A stretch of DNA of 64,000 bases from CAVSWT01 sp963782985 (GTDB taxonomy: Bacteria > Bacteroidota > Ignavibacteria > Ignavibacteriales > Ignavibacteriaceae). Made by a program: the position numbers and the translations under genes. Every line of letters begins with the position of its first letter. Positions within the stretch are counted from its first letter, which is position 1. Under the pieces are notes generated by a model, which ran no database searches, had not been told where the DNA came from, and worked only from the letters and a program-made list of their open reading frames with translations. The stretch spans positions 248,001 through 312,000 of the forward strand of contig CAWALU010000014.1 of NCBI GenBank assembly GCA_963782985.1, written 5' to 3'. Positions 23,883 to 34,128 of the stretch are shown here, piece after piece.

Positions 23883-25127
23883 CTACATTCCATAATATGG
23901 CGCGCCGGGCTTTAGCAAATTTAATTTGACGATACTTTGAGGAATAAGTATTGCATCATTCGCGTCATTAATTTGAGTTCTAACGTAATAAAGAAAGTTT
24001 GAATTCCCCCAAGCCAAAGATAATGCCGGTGAATTTTTTAATATACCCTTATATAATAAATCGCTTGATTTATCCGGTTTAACATAAATAATCGGCGATG
24101 GTAAATCTGTTGCCAAAAACATTTCGCCATCCGCTGCAAAAGTAAGATCATTCACCACAAAATTGGAACCATATTTTGCTGATAAATCATAATAAGTCTC
24201 AGCCCCACCCGGATCGCTATTTGCGTCTAAAGGCATTCGCATTATAGTAGTTGCTGAGTTTTTTTGCGCCGCTAAATAAAGATAGACTGTGCCGTTATCA
24301 TTAAATATACGCATAGCTGTTACGTTATAATCGAACGGAAATGAAGTATAGCTTTTGTCAGGTTTAATTCTGAAAATAGATGAATTATTTCCGGAAGCCC
24401 ATAAATTTCCATTGGGGTCAAATTCAATTTGAGATATCTTTGTAGAACTTGGCGATAAAACTACCCAAGGACTATTTTTAACTCCGCCGCCGGCTGGAAT
24501 GGTAAATATTGCCTGCAAACCTCTTGCAGCAAACATGTTTCCCCCAGCTCCGAATCTCATGCTAGTTAAAAAAGTTTCTCCCGACCGCTCTGAATACAAA
24601 GTGGAAACACTATCGGGTGTAATCTGAACAACACCAATCGTTGAGTTAGACGAATAAATGTTGTCCATTTTATCTATTATAATGGAAACAGGCTTGTTAG
24701 TTCTATCTTTAATGTAAGGGTAAAAGTCTTTTGCTGCAGGCTCAAGTAAATAATCATAAGTATTGCTAAACTTTAAAGCGTTTGCGGTGCTGATTTTTAT
24801 TTTTACAGAACCGGACACATTTGGAGAAATTACAGTAAGCTGTGTTGGCGTTGAGGAAATAATAATTCCAGCTTGTTTGCCGAAATAAACTTTTATCAGG
24901 GCTGTATCAGATGAAAAATTTGCACCAGTAATAGTTACTGGAGTTACTCCCGCGATTGCTGTATTAGAAGGATCAACCGAATTGATGATTGGCGCAGCGT
25001 CTGTAGTTTCCCCGGATGAATCGGAATAAAGGCTGGGTACTTCCTCATTCGAGCAGTTGTTAAACGAAAAAATCGCAGCAAATGCAAGGGCTAAAGTAAT
25101 AATTGATTTTAATAAATTTTGTTTCAT
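23883..25127 (-). CDS. Lipoprotein-like protein with TIG domain and beta-propeller-like repeats
   Basis: This 414-residue exported protein has an N-terminal signal (about 1-25) ending FNNCSN, a plausible lipidation cysteine without a perfect lipobox. A TIG/IPT immunoglobulin-like domain spans about 44-125 (APIINSVDPSNTAIAGVTPV, then TITGANF). The remaining 280 residues have repeated short segments (FDPNGNLWASG, FAADGEMFLAT, GAGGNMFAARG), as in NHL or SMP-30-type propellers. It is the last gene of a leftward series beginning with a PorV-like protein and a TonB receptor, so it is probably a surface-attached binding partner. Ligand unknown. Confidence 0.65.
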   Translation of the reverse strand: MKQNLLKSIITLALAFAAIFSFNNCSNEEVPSLYSDSSGETTDAAPIINSVDPSNTAIAGVTPVTITGANFSSDTALIKVYFGKQAGIIISSTPTQLTVISPNVSGSVKIKISTANALKFSNTYDYLLEPAAKDFYPYIKDRTNKPVSIIIDKMDNIYSSNSTIGVVQITPDSVSTLYSERSGETFLTSMRFGAGGNMFAARGLQAIFTIPAGGGVKNSPWVVLSPSSTKISQIEFDPNGNLWASGNNSSIFRIKPDKSYTSFPFDYNVTAMRIFNDNGTVYLYLAAQKNSATTIMRMPLDANSDPGGAETYYDLSAKYGSNFVVNDLTFAADGEMFLATDLPSPIIYVKPDKSSDLLYKGILKNSPALSLAWGNSNFLYYVRTQINDANDAILIPQSIVKLNLLKPGAPYYGM

Positions 25128-25176
25128 TCTATCTCCAAAATTAAACTTACTATAAAAGGAAATGCCTGCGTTTTAA

Positions 25177-27336
25177 TTATCTAATAATAATACATTTTTC
25201 AATAGCAGTATCGCCTTTTCGATATTTCACCTCGTTTGTTTGAGGATCTAAGTAATCCTCTGTAACTGTAAAATGAACTATATAAACGCCGCTTACAACT
25301 ACCTGCCCAGACGAAGTGTTTGAGTTCCATCTTTCATCGCCGCTCCCATCCTCATGGGAAATTGAATTAATTAGATTACCATTCTCAGTATAAATATTGA
25401 TTGTACAATGTCCGGGAATATTTAAAAACATTATCTTATCAGGTTCGCCAGGATATTGCAACTCCGCCGAGCGGATGTTGTAAGGGTTGGGTACAATTCT
25501 TATATCCGAAATCTTTCCGCCTGCCTGTCTTCTTAGATATGCGGCAATATTTGTTTTTGTGTAAAACCTGCTGCTTAGTAATTGACCGGATGGATTAGCG
25601 CCGCCGGAAGAATTATTACTTCCATCGCTGAACGAACAGATATAATAATAATATGAAAAGCCTCTTTTAGGATTTACATCATCAAATGCGGACGCGCCGG
25701 GAGGCAGTGAAGCAATTTCAGTAAAGATTGTATCGGGAGTTCCTACCGCCCGAAATATTTTATAACCGCCAAATCCTGGATTTCCTTCTGAAGAGCTTCT
25801 GCCCCATGTTAACGATATACGATCGCCGCCTGATTTAACGTCAAATACGGGCGGCGGCTGCGGCGCTTCAGGTATATTGTATCCAAGTTCATAATTACGA
25901 ACTGCGCGGCTGAATGTTTTCATAATTGAATCTTTACCCGTATAAACCCAAGTATTCTTATAAACATTTTTGTCTGTTGTGATAGATCCGTCGGGTAAAG
26001 TAAAAGGTCCATTGTCGCTTGAATTTTTATAAGCCTGCATCCATCGTTTGCCTATTTGCCAGCAAGCGCTGCGGTCTAACCCATCTACTCCAAAAGCTAA
26101 AACAATTACTACGCTGTCGCCTGGATTTATATCCCACGGTCCGAACGACATCCATAACCCGGTACCCCCGCCGTCCCCGTGAACTTTCCACGGATCCGGA
26201 TGGCTCGTCATATAAACTTCATCCATTCTTTCGGAAGGGCTGCCTAAACCTTTGTATGGAACTCCGCTAAGGAAATTATACATATCGGCTTGCTGCGGAG
26301 CGGTAGATAATGACATGTCGCCAAGCGACGGATAAGTGTCGCCCGCATGCCATCCAAGAACCGCCGGTTGATTTACGTCATCAGATTTATCTGCGGTTGA
26401 TTTATCAACATGCAAAGTTACAAAACCGGCAAACTGCGGCGAACACAAACGACCGGAGTTTGTAATTACATCGGGCGAACCAATATTATCATAAGTATTT
26501 TCCGCTCTTTGCCCGGTCCATTCGAAACCTGCGCGAAGCCATTGGGGTAATGGGCTTGATTCTGTGAGTGTGGAAACTTCACTTGCATGCTGGGAATAAT
26601 TTTCACCGCGTCTTGTAGTCCAGCTATGCTTTCCGTATTCCTGGTCAAAGCCCATTTTATCTGCGCCTTCCCTGCAAACGCTGTATCTGTTTAGAAATCC
26701 GAATCGAAAACCTTTAACCGGTGCATTTAAAACTTTTATATTTTCTGCATTAACGTATCCTGTATTTTTAAATGTGTATTCAATTACAAAATAGTTTTCG
26801 TGGTATTGCTGGCTGAAGGCAAGAACCCGCCTCGTCATAGTAATTCCCATTGAAGTATTTACAATGTTTGTTACTATTCTATCTGCAATCTGATTTTCAT
26901 CAACGCTATCTACATCTCCCAAATAAGGAGCGCTTACATTAATCCCATCAACATAAACTGTAGGATTAGCAAACTTAGCTGTTTGCTTTAAAACCATCGG
27001 ATAAATATTTGTACGCGCATAAGCTGTAGAAATACCGTTATTATAAAAATCCCAATGCTGTCCCTTTTCGTCGGTAAAATCCTGGGAACCAATGTATGTT
27101 CTCTCGATAACCGCATTATCTTGAAAAAGATAATCTGAAGGCCAGGTTAAACCTTCATAGTAAACATTGTTCCAAGCGCGTTCAGATCCGATAGCTGTAA
27201 ATTTGCTCTGAAGCGATCCAACCCTGATATATCTTGTTTGAGTTTCAGAAACCTGGGCTGATAAAGGGATTGTAATGGACAATAAACAAGCTGCTGTAGT
27301 TAAAGTAATTAAAATATTATGTAAGCGAATTATCAT
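25177..27336 (-). CDS. Secreted protein with fibronectin-III-like region and C-terminal sorting-like domain
   Basis: This 719-residue exported protein has a signal sequence at about 1-28 (ending SIPLSAQ). The large N-terminal part has no family I can name. Residues about 495-580 read as a fibronectin-III-like domain (RISLTWGRSSSEGNPGFGGY, then KIFRAVGTPDTIF, then YYYYICSFSDG). The C-terminus (about 610-719, IRIVPNPYNIRSAELQ, INIYTENGNLI, SGVYIVHF, ending KCIIIR) resembles a type IX sorting domain in which VPNPYN replaces NYPNPFNP. It is in line with the TonB receptor gene upstream (31-base gap), so the two are probably co-transcribed. Confidence 0.65.
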   Translation of the reverse strand: MIIRLHNILITLTTAACLLSITIPLSAQVSETQTRYIRVGSLQSKFTAIGSERAWNNVYYEGLTWPSDYLFQDNAVIERTYIGSQDFTDEKGQHWDFYNNGISTAYARTNIYPMVLKQTAKFANPTVYVDGINVSAPYLGDVDSVDENQIADRIVTNIVNTSMGITMTRRVLAFSQQYHENYFVIEYTFKNTGYVNAENIKVLNAPVKGFRFGFLNRYSVCREGADKMGFDQEYGKHSWTTRRGENYSQHASEVSTLTESSPLPQWLRAGFEWTGQRAENTYDNIGSPDVITNSGRLCSPQFAGFVTLHVDKSTADKSDDVNQPAVLGWHAGDTYPSLGDMSLSTAPQQADMYNFLSGVPYKGLGSPSERMDEVYMTSHPDPWKVHGDGGGTGLWMSFGPWDINPGDSVVIVLAFGVDGLDRSACWQIGKRWMQAYKNSSDNGPFTLPDGSITTDKNVYKNTWVYTGKDSIMKTFSRAVRNYELGYNIPEAPQPPPVFDVKSGGDRISLTWGRSSSEGNPGFGGYKIFRAVGTPDTIFTEIASLPPGASAFDDVNPKRGFSYYYYICSFSDGSNNSSGGANPSGQLLSSRFYTKTNIAAYLRRQAGGKISDIRIVPNPYNIRSAELQYPGEPDKIMFLNIPGHCTINIYTENGNLINSISHEDGSGDERWNSNTSSGQVVVSGVYIVHFTVTEDYLDPQTNEVKYRKGDTAIEKCIIIR

Positions 27337-27367
27337 GATTTTCCCTTATGTTAAAACATAAATTTTA

Positions 27368-30300
27368 TTATAAATTAATCCTTATACCTAAACTAAAATG
27401 CCGGGGGTTAAGAAAAGTAACCGACTCATTATTAGGCATATTGATATAGGATTTAGAATCTTTTCTCTTATTATTAGCTGCGGTAATAGCCGGATCATTA
27501 TTAGGATTAGGCTGCAATGGATCGTAAGCTACATCGTCAGGGCGATAAATGCCAATTCGATCATCTCCGCTTTGATCGCCTGTTTCAAATGGGAAGTTGA
27601 GAGATGTAAGATAATCCTGGTAATCATATGAATCCACAAAGCCTGCATAGTTAAGAAATTTAATATTAAATGGATTTGTTACGTCAAGATAAAGTTGAAT
27701 ATTAAACCCTGAAATATTTGCAAACTGTTGAAAGTTTTTGGCAAGTCTCATATCAACGCCGTAATAATCTACCCACTGAACATTATTGGAAACGCCGGGA
27801 ATATTATTGGGGTTATAGGTTACATGAGCTCCTGAATTCCAATTTGCAAGAATACTTAAGCTCCATCCACCAAGCAGTTTTCTACCTAATATGTCAGGAC
27901 CAAAATCATCCGGAGTAACAAATTCCACATTTGCTCTCGCATAGGGCTGCGGCACCGGTCTGGATTGCTGAGGATTTTTCAGCAAATAGGCTCGCTGCTT
28001 GTTAATATCCTGATAATATTGAGTTACATCAAAGTAACCCGAAGTAACTACATCATAAGTATAATTGACAAATCCCCTAAACCACCCTCCAGAAATTTTA
28101 GATAATGTTGCTTCAAAGCCGCGGATATCTGCATAATTATTACTTGCAGATTGATAGTAATTGACCGATGTATTTATGCTTTGATAGAGCAGCCATCCCG
28201 GCTGATGAGTTACATCTTTATAATAAGCCGCTAAATGAAAAAGCGCTGTGTTGAAAAAACTCTGCTCATAACCTAACTCGTAAGCAATCGTTTTTTCAAA
28301 AGTCATATTAGGATTTCCGATATAATCAACTTGCCCATTAGATTCCCGTTGAAGAAGGAATCTATATGAAGAAGATGGTTCTGAAACGAAATGCCCGTAA
28401 TTAAAATATAATTTTGAATCTTCAGTTATAGGATGCGAGATACCCAAACGAGGACTGATATACATTTCTGAAGTTGCTTTAGTTTTTGATGAAGTTTCTG
28501 TTATTTGACTTCCAGCGCCTGCGCTGTAAGAATCACTATACGGATCGAGATTCAAATAATCTGTATTCGGGTTTGAATAGTCGAGCCTAACGCCGAGATT
28601 AGCTATGAAACCCTGAAACTCTAATTTATCTTGCGCATAAGCGCCAAGCCTGTATGGAAAAATATGATACTGAAGATTTCTCGTCCAGGTTGACATTGAT
28701 GGGCTGTATGTGCCGGAATTAATATTCATATCATTATAATAGTACTGAAAGCCCGCTTTAATTTCGTTATTCTTATTATACTGGCTTGTAATGCTGAAAA
28801 GAAATGAAGTAGTTGTGTTAACGCTCTGATCGCGACCTAAGTTCATCCATCCGCCCATGCTCATAATGCCATCAATGGATCCAGTGCTATATCCCCAATA
28901 ACCATAAGGCGCCTCATCCACATAATAACCTGAGACCGGTTCAAATCTTTTTGTTGTGTCGCGGGTTGCCGTCTGGAAAGTATTGTACCGGTTTTCACTC
29001 CGTTGTACTTTTACATCATAAAAAGTTTGCGGACTTAGAACATGTGTAATAGAAGCGCCCAAAACATTGCGATAAATTGAACTAGGGCTGTATCTATCCG
29101 GCATATATAATACATTCATTCCTTCTGTGCTGCTAAGTAAATCTGCTACTTCTGCTTGACTTCTCATTAAGTAGCCGGTAGGCACGGTAGTCCATTCATA
29201 AGGAGAAACTGAATTATCTTCCCCATAAATTCCTATCAGTGTAAGTTTAATATCTTTGGTAATGTTAGAATTTAGTTTTAACTCAGCATGGCTATCAGTA
29301 TATGCATCCCTGGAAAGAGGTATAACAAACATATCTCGCTCGGCAAAATAAGATAAATAAAAACGAAGATCTCCAAGCGGTTCGCTTACAAATGGGACAG
29401 GTCCTCCAAATCCGGCGTCTATAGTATAATCCGGTTTATTAATGTCGCCTGTACGTCTGCGCTGCCATTCCCACAATTTTTTTGCAGCTAAGGGAGTAAG
29501 ATCATTCGCAGGATTATCATCCTGAAGCGTTTTAAGCGATACTGCATTCCACCCCTGAAATGTAGGAAAACTTTGCTGTGTATATTCATCCCAAGCGCCG
29601 TTTCTTGTGCCGGTCCAGCTAACAGCGGGATCAGTGAAGGGACGATTGTAATATGAATTTCGATCGTAAGGCGATATACCAAAATGCTTTTGCTGGGGCG
29701 GAGCATAATTAACATTTAAGGTTGCTGAATATCGATTCTTTGCGCCATCTTTTGTAATAACATTAACTATTCCAGATCTCACATTACCATATTCAGCGTT
29801 AAAGCCGCCGGTTTGTATTTGTATATCTTTTGCTGAAGCTATGCTAATTGCTGAATAAGGAATATTTGCCCGTTCATCATTAAGATTAAAACCATCAACC
29901 AAATAAGTAGTTTGATTAGAGCTTCCACCGCGAACAAGAATGCCGCTGCTTCCTTGCTTAATTCCAGCCTGTAATGTTAACACATCAGTTACCGTTTGAA
30001 CCGGCAGCGTTGCTATATTTTCCGGTCTAATATTAACTACGCTGTTAGAAATATCTTTTATAACAGCTGGATGCTTTGCAGTAACAACAACTTCTCCCAT
30101 GGTTAAAGCCGTTGTATGAAGTTGTGCATTTACCACGCTCGTCAAATCTATTTGAACAATAACTCCTTCTACCAGGGTTGTTTCATAACCTACTATGCTG
30201 AACCTAACATTGTATGTTCCCGGTGGAATATTAAGAATAGCATAAGAGCCATCAAGGTTTGTAGCGGCTCCAATGGATGTTCCAATAATAAGAACATTTG

Positions 30301-30427
30301 CGCCAATAACCGGTTCTCCTGTTTCGCTATCTGTTACTTTTCCGGTAAGCTTTCCGGTTGTTCCGGCAAGAGTTAAAGCAGAAAGAAGCAGAAATAAAGC
30401 TAATGTAAATATATATGTGAATTTCAT
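27368..30427 (-). CDS. TonB-dependent outer-membrane receptor with carboxypeptidase-regulatory-like domain
   Basis: This 1019-residue outer-membrane transporter has a signal peptide (about 1-21), then a carboxypeptidase-D regulatory-like domain (about 24-110: GKLTGKVTDSETGEPVIGAN, IPPGTYNVRFSIVGYE). A plug domain spans about 125-235 (TLPVQTVTDVLTLQAGI, GILVRGGSSNQTTYLVDG, NAEYGNVRSGIVNVITK). A long beta-barrel ends in an aromatic/hydrophobic strand (HFSLGIRINL). Such receptors import large ligands using TonB energy. No SusD-type partner is visible. The neighbours are a PorV-like protein upstream and two exported proteins downstream. The ligand is unknown. Confidence 0.88.
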   Translation of the reverse strand: MKFTYIFTLALFLLLSALTLAGTTGKLTGKVTDSETGEPVIGANVLIIGTSIGAATNLDGSYAILNIPPGTYNVRFSIVGYETTLVEGVIVQIDLTSVVNAQLHTTALTMGEVVVTAKHPAVIKDISNSVVNIRPENIATLPVQTVTDVLTLQAGIKQGSSGILVRGGSSNQTTYLVDGFNLNDERANIPYSAISIASAKDIQIQTGGFNAEYGNVRSGIVNVITKDGAKNRYSATLNVNYAPPQQKHFGISPYDRNSYYNRPFTDPAVSWTGTRNGAWDEYTQQSFPTFQGWNAVSLKTLQDDNPANDLTPLAAKKLWEWQRRRTGDINKPDYTIDAGFGGPVPFVSEPLGDLRFYLSYFAERDMFVIPLSRDAYTDSHAELKLNSNITKDIKLTLIGIYGEDNSVSPYEWTTVPTGYLMRSQAEVADLLSSTEGMNVLYMPDRYSPSSIYRNVLGASITHVLSPQTFYDVKVQRSENRYNTFQTATRDTTKRFEPVSGYYVDEAPYGYWGYSTGSIDGIMSMGGWMNLGRDQSVNTTTSFLFSITSQYNKNNEIKAGFQYYYNDMNINSGTYSPSMSTWTRNLQYHIFPYRLGAYAQDKLEFQGFIANLGVRLDYSNPNTDYLNLDPYSDSYSAGAGSQITETSSKTKATSEMYISPRLGISHPITEDSKLYFNYGHFVSEPSSSYRFLLQRESNGQVDYIGNPNMTFEKTIAYELGYEQSFFNTALFHLAAYYKDVTHQPGWLLYQSINTSVNYYQSASNNYADIRGFEATLSKISGGWFRGFVNYTYDVVTSGYFDVTQYYQDINKQRAYLLKNPQQSRPVPQPYARANVEFVTPDDFGPDILGRKLLGGWSLSILANWNSGAHVTYNPNNIPGVSNNVQWVDYYGVDMRLAKNFQQFANISGFNIQLYLDVTNPFNIKFLNYAGFVDSYDYQDYLTSLNFPFETGDQSGDDRIGIYRPDDVAYDPLQPNPNNDPAITAANNKRKDSKSYINMPNNESVTFLNPRHFSLGIRINL

Positions 30428-30485
30428 TTTAAGTCTCCTTAAATATATACCGCTCAGAAAAATTTAATCTTTCATCAATTATAAT

Positions 30486-31547
30486 TTATAGTGAAAAACT
30501 AAATGAGAACCTTTGGATATTATTAAAAATCGTGTGTGAAGTATATGAATAATCAAAAGCGAAGCCGAATTTCGTTACGCCTAAGCCGAGTGTTAATCCA
30601 TAATCATCCTGCTTTGTTACATAACCAGCCCGCAGCGCAATGGTCTTCATAAAAACATATTCGCCGCCAATATTTAAAAACTCTGTATAGGAACGAGGAT
30701 GCACTGCATCAATAGAAATAACAAAGTTACTATATTCGGACATGTTTGGAATTAAATCCATAACATCCATAGAAACTCCGAATCTAAATGTTAAAGGAAG
30801 TTGGAAACTCTCGCGTTCGTATGCAATTTCCCTAGAGAAATTGCTTATGGACATTCCAAACGCAAGACTTTTGAACCCTGTTTTGTAGATTGTCCCGAAA
30901 TCGAATGCCGCAACATTTAAAGAATAATCTTTAATTTGGTAACTCGTATCTGTTGTTAATACAGAGTCCACTATCACTTGATTATAAACCGGTATTTGAC
31001 TATTGCCGAGATTTTGGTTTGCGTATTTTATTCTTGCGCCCACAGAAAACGCATCTGAAATTTTTTTGCCATAAACAAGCTGCAAGGCAAACGCATACGG
31101 CTCAGGATAATTTGCGAGATCAACAAAGCCTTGTTCATTACCCGCAACGCTTGTAAAATTAAATTCGCCGTAATTTACCCTTACAAAATGAAGTCCAATC
31201 GCGCCGTACTTACCATCGAAAGGGGCTGCCGCAATAGAACCGGAAAAGTATTTGATATCGGCAATCCATTTCATTTGGCTTATTCCGGCTTCAACCAAAG
31301 AACTCATGCTTGCAATTCCAGCGGGGTTGTAAAACATTGAAGTTGCGGTTCCATCAAGAGTAGTAACCGCTTCACCCATACCAGTCGCCCTGGCATTTGT
31401 GCTTATGTCAAGAAAACCAAATCCGGTTTGAGCAAGTTTCACTTGTGAAATTGCAGACGACATAAAAGCAATCTGCAATATTATTGTAAATAATAACCTG
31501 GTAGGATGTCGTTTAGAAATGAATCTATCAGTATAAATTTTTATCAT
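30486..31547 (-). CDS. PorV/PorQ-family outer-membrane protein
   Basis: This protein of about 353 residues begins at ATG 31547. An in-frame TTG at 31571 would overlap the AAAGGAGA ribosome-binding site, so the ATG is preferred. The signal peptide (about 10-36) is followed by the family's opening AQTGFGFLDISTNARATGMG and TSMFYNPAGIAS, then repeating amphipathic strands of a FadL-like barrel, ending in FSFSFSL. PorV-family proteins take part in type IX secretion, where they shuttle substrates and bind sorting domains. This fits the sorting-domain proteins in the window. It heads the leftward series with the TonB receptor. Exact role (PorV, PorQ or a paralogue) is unresolved. Confidence 0.75.
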   Translation of the reverse strand: MIKIYTDRFISKRHPTRLLFTIILQIAFMSSAISQVKLAQTGFGFLDISTNARATGMGEAVTTLDGTATSMFYNPAGIASMSSLVEAGISQMKWIADIKYFSGSIAAAPFDGKYGAIGLHFVRVNYGEFNFTSVAGNEQGFVDLANYPEPYAFALQLVYGKKISDAFSVGARIKYANQNLGNSQIPVYNQVIVDSVLTTDTSYQIKDYSLNVAAFDFGTIYKTGFKSLAFGMSISNFSREIAYERESFQLPLTFRFGVSMDVMDLIPNMSEYSNFVISIDAVHPRSYTEFLNIGGEYVFMKTIALRAGYVTKQDDYGLTLGLGVTKFGFAFDYSYTSHTIFNNIQRFSFSFSL

Positions 31548-31878
31548 AGGCGATATAGGTCTCCTTTCCAATTTCTTTTGCTACGAGTGGAATTAAAACT
31601 TGTAAGCGGACTTAATGTATGAGATATGATTTGTTTTTTAACGGAAGAGAAAAAACTAAAAGCGCTAAGCGTTAATAGATTGTTTAAGATAAGATTAAAC
31701 CACAACTGAAGTTTATTTTTATTTGCAGATACCAGACATGTAAACATATTATTCTCGTTTACCATTGTGTTTAACAAATAAAGAAAATTAAATTTTCTCT
31801 TTATCATCGGTAAACATAAATAATTACTTCTTACGATGTCAAGTTCCAAAATTGAATTAAGAAAAATGATAGCTCATA

Positions 31879-32352
31879 TTAAAGATGTTTTGCTTTTTTT
31901 TCTCGCTCAATTAATACTTTTATATTATCATGAAAATCTCTTATCTCATTGTATTGGCTGGTTACAATATCTTTTGTTATACCCGGCAGCTCGGCTTTTA
32001 CTGTGCGCGAATAATTCATCATAACATCGTATTCTAATTTTTCAGAGATTTTCAGAATTTCTAATTTATCTTCATTGTTTATTTTCATTTTATATTCTTT
32101 ATTTGAAACGGAATCATTCGGGAAATTAATAGATTGTGAATTTTCATTTTTAACTTTTCCATTAATCCTCTCAATTTCTGTTTTTAATTGACTTACATAT
32201 TCTAATTTTTTTTCAGCTATTTTTTTAAATAGCTGTTTTAAATCTACATCTTCAATTACCTCGGCAGCCTCTTCAAAAGAGCTATTTGCTGATGATGAAA
32301 CGGCAAGTAAATTACTAAGCAGACTAATTGTTTTTTCATGTACCTCTTCCAT
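31879..32352 (-). CDS. PA2169/DUF2383-like four-helix protein
   Basis: This 157-residue, entirely helical protein has no signal or membrane segment. The helix pattern (MEEVHEKTISLLSNLLAVSS, then a charged helix with LKQLFKKIAEKKLEYVSQLK, then a third helix, and a final helix with YNEIRDFHDNIKVLIERE) resembles the ferritin-like PA2169/DUF2383 family. Members of that family are induced in stress, and their function is unknown. Glu/His residues at ferritin-like spacing are suggestive, but I cannot confirm a metal site. The gene stands alone between the PorV-like block and a divergent Sel1 gene. Confidence 0.55.
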   Translation of the reverse strand: MEEVHEKTISLLSNLLAVSSSANSSFEEAAEVIEDVDLKQLFKKIAEKKLEYVSQLKTEIERINGKVKNENSQSINFPNDSVSNKEYKMKINNEDKLEILKISEKLEYDVMMNYSRTVKAELPGITKDIVTSQYNEIRDFHDNIKVLIEREKKAKHL

Positions 32353-32510
32353 TCTGAATTCCTTTGTTGTTTTTATTAATCAATTTCTAATATATATTTA
32401 TTAAAAAGTTTTTAAATGATATTTAACACAAACTAATTAAACTCAAGCGTTTTCATTTTTGTCCAATCAAAAATTATTTCAATTTAAAATCATCAAACCG
32501 AAAACATAAT

Positions 32511-34085
32511 TTGGAAAAAATTATTAATAAATTTCAAATCGTTCCTTTAATATTTTTTGTTTTGATTTTATACGGCGAAGGGTTAACTCAAGATTCAACA
32601 AGCAGCTTAGCATTTAAAAAAAATCGTCCGCATGAAATTAGAGGAGGTTTTTTTTACCAGCCCGATCTTTCTTATCAAATATGGCGGCAGTTTAATTTGA
32701 TTAGAGAGGCAAACTCTGGCGATGTGCTTGCGCAGCATGAATTGGGTTTAAGATATTTGCTGGGCGAAGGGATTGCAGCAGATACAATTAAAGGCGCTTA
32801 TTGGATTCAAAAGGCAGCGGAGAAAGGGTTAACTGCCGCCGCTTTTAATTTCGGAATTTTATTAATTAATGGCTGGGGCGTTGATTGGAATCCGTTTGCA
32901 GCTTATAATTATTTTTTAAACGCCGCTAACGATGGAATGGCGCAAGCAGAATATATAATTGGAATTTTGTACACCGACAACCTGATAATTAAACGCGATT
33001 TAAATAAAGCTTATTACTGGATTAATAAATCTTCAAAAGAAAATTACGAACCCGCAAAAGAAGTTCTTGCTGAAATTAAAAATAAAGTCGATACATCTTT
33101 AATTCCTGAAAATAAAATTTCAATTATCAAAAGAAACAGCAAAGATTCTCTTAATCAAAAAAATAATCAATCGCTTCCTAATTCTTTAGGTTTAGTTTTT
33201 ATTGATTTTTCCGCAGAACAGGATACAATTAATCATATTTCTGATTCGACTTTAGTTGATGATTTACTGCTTATCAATTCTGAAGAATTGAATAAAGAAC
33301 TTGGATTAAAAGAGAAAAATAATTCTTTAGATTCTATAAAGACTTCTGGATTTTCTTCGCTTCTAAAATACGCCGACGCAGGGAGCCCCGAAGCGATGAC
33401 TTTGCTGGGACGATTGTATGAAAAAGGAATTTATTATTCTAAAGATTTAATCGCAGCTTCAGCTTATTATATACGCGCGATTAAAATAGACTCTCCCCGC
33501 TCCCCTTTTCTTTTGTATGAATTAATCAAAACTAAAAATTATTTTGAAAATTTGAAAACCGAAGTTGATAACAAAATTCCCGATGCAATGTTTGTGTGGT
33601 ATGGTTTGCACGCCATCGGATTTGATAACCGCATAACGGATTTTGACGCAAACAGGCTTTTGCTGCAGTCAGTCGAGAGATACTATTTACCCGCTATTGT
33701 GGAATTAGGCTTGAATTATTATACCGGCAAATACGTTAAACAAGATAAAATAAAAGCGGTTGGAATTTGGAACAATGCAGCTAAGTTGGGAAGCATTGAA
33801 GCAAAAGTTAGAATTAAATCTTCCGAAGTTTATGGTGAAATAAAAAGCAGCAGTTATGATGACGCGGTAGATGAATTAAAAAAGGCTGATAAAAACGGAT
33901 CAATCCTTGCGCAAGTTACTTTAGCGTATTGTTATGAAAATGGAATTGTTTTAAGCAAAGACAAAGGCGAAGCTGCAAAGTATTATCGATTTGCGGCTCG
34001 ACGAGGAAACCGTTACGCTTACGATGAATTAAAAAGATTGTATGATGAAATAAGACCTGGTGATTCTAAGTTTAAAGTAAATTAA
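32511..34085 (+). CDS. Exported Sel1-repeat protein
   Basis: This 524-residue protein has an N-terminal signal (about 5-27, KFQIVPLIFFVLILYGEGLTQ). The start is TTG at 32511, as there is no in-frame ATG that keeps the signal. Sel1-like tetratricopeptide-type repeats are visible in two groups: about 73-190 (AQHELGLRYLLGEGIAADTI, then AAFNFGILLINGWGV, then AEYIIGILYTDN) and about 285-510 (AMTLLGRLYEKGIYY, VELGLNYYTGKY, AQVTLAYCYENGIVL, AAKYYRFAARRGN). A low-complexity linker separates them. Sel1 repeats mediate protein-protein contacts, and periplasmic scaffolding is a reasonable guess. The following gene starts about 40 bases later. Confidence 0.75.
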   Translation: MEKIINKFQIVPLIFFVLILYGEGLTQDSTSSLAFKKNRPHEIRGGFFYQPDLSYQIWRQFNLIREANSGDVLAQHELGLRYLLGEGIAADTIKGAYWIQKAAEKGLTAAAFNFGILLINGWGVDWNPFAAYNYFLNAANDGMAQAEYIIGILYTDNLIIKRDLNKAYYWINKSSKENYEPAKEVLAEIKNKVDTSLIPENKISIIKRNSKDSLNQKNNQSLPNSLGLVFIDFSAEQDTINHISDSTLVDDLLLINSEELNKELGLKEKNNSLDSIKTSGFSSLLKYADAGSPEAMTLLGRLYEKGIYYSKDLIAASAYYIRAIKIDSPRSPFLLYELIKTKNYFENLKTEVDNKIPDAMFVWYGLHAIGFDNRITDFDANRLLLQSVERYYLPAIVELGLNYYTGKYVKQDKIKAVGIWNNAAKLGSIEAKVRIKSSEVYGEIKSSSYDDAVDELKKADKNGSILAQVTLAYCYENGIVLSKDKGEAAKYYRFAARRGNRYAYDELKRLYDEIRPGDSKFKVN

Positions 34086-34128
34086 CTTTTATTTGCCTAT
34101 CGATTAAAATGATTTGTATTTTTCGTTC

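Noticed and set aside
31544..31849. A 101-codon leftward frame overlapping the PorV-like gene start
   Set aside because: It has no ribosome-binding site and an unusual composition, and it covers what is probably the promoter of the outer-membrane series.
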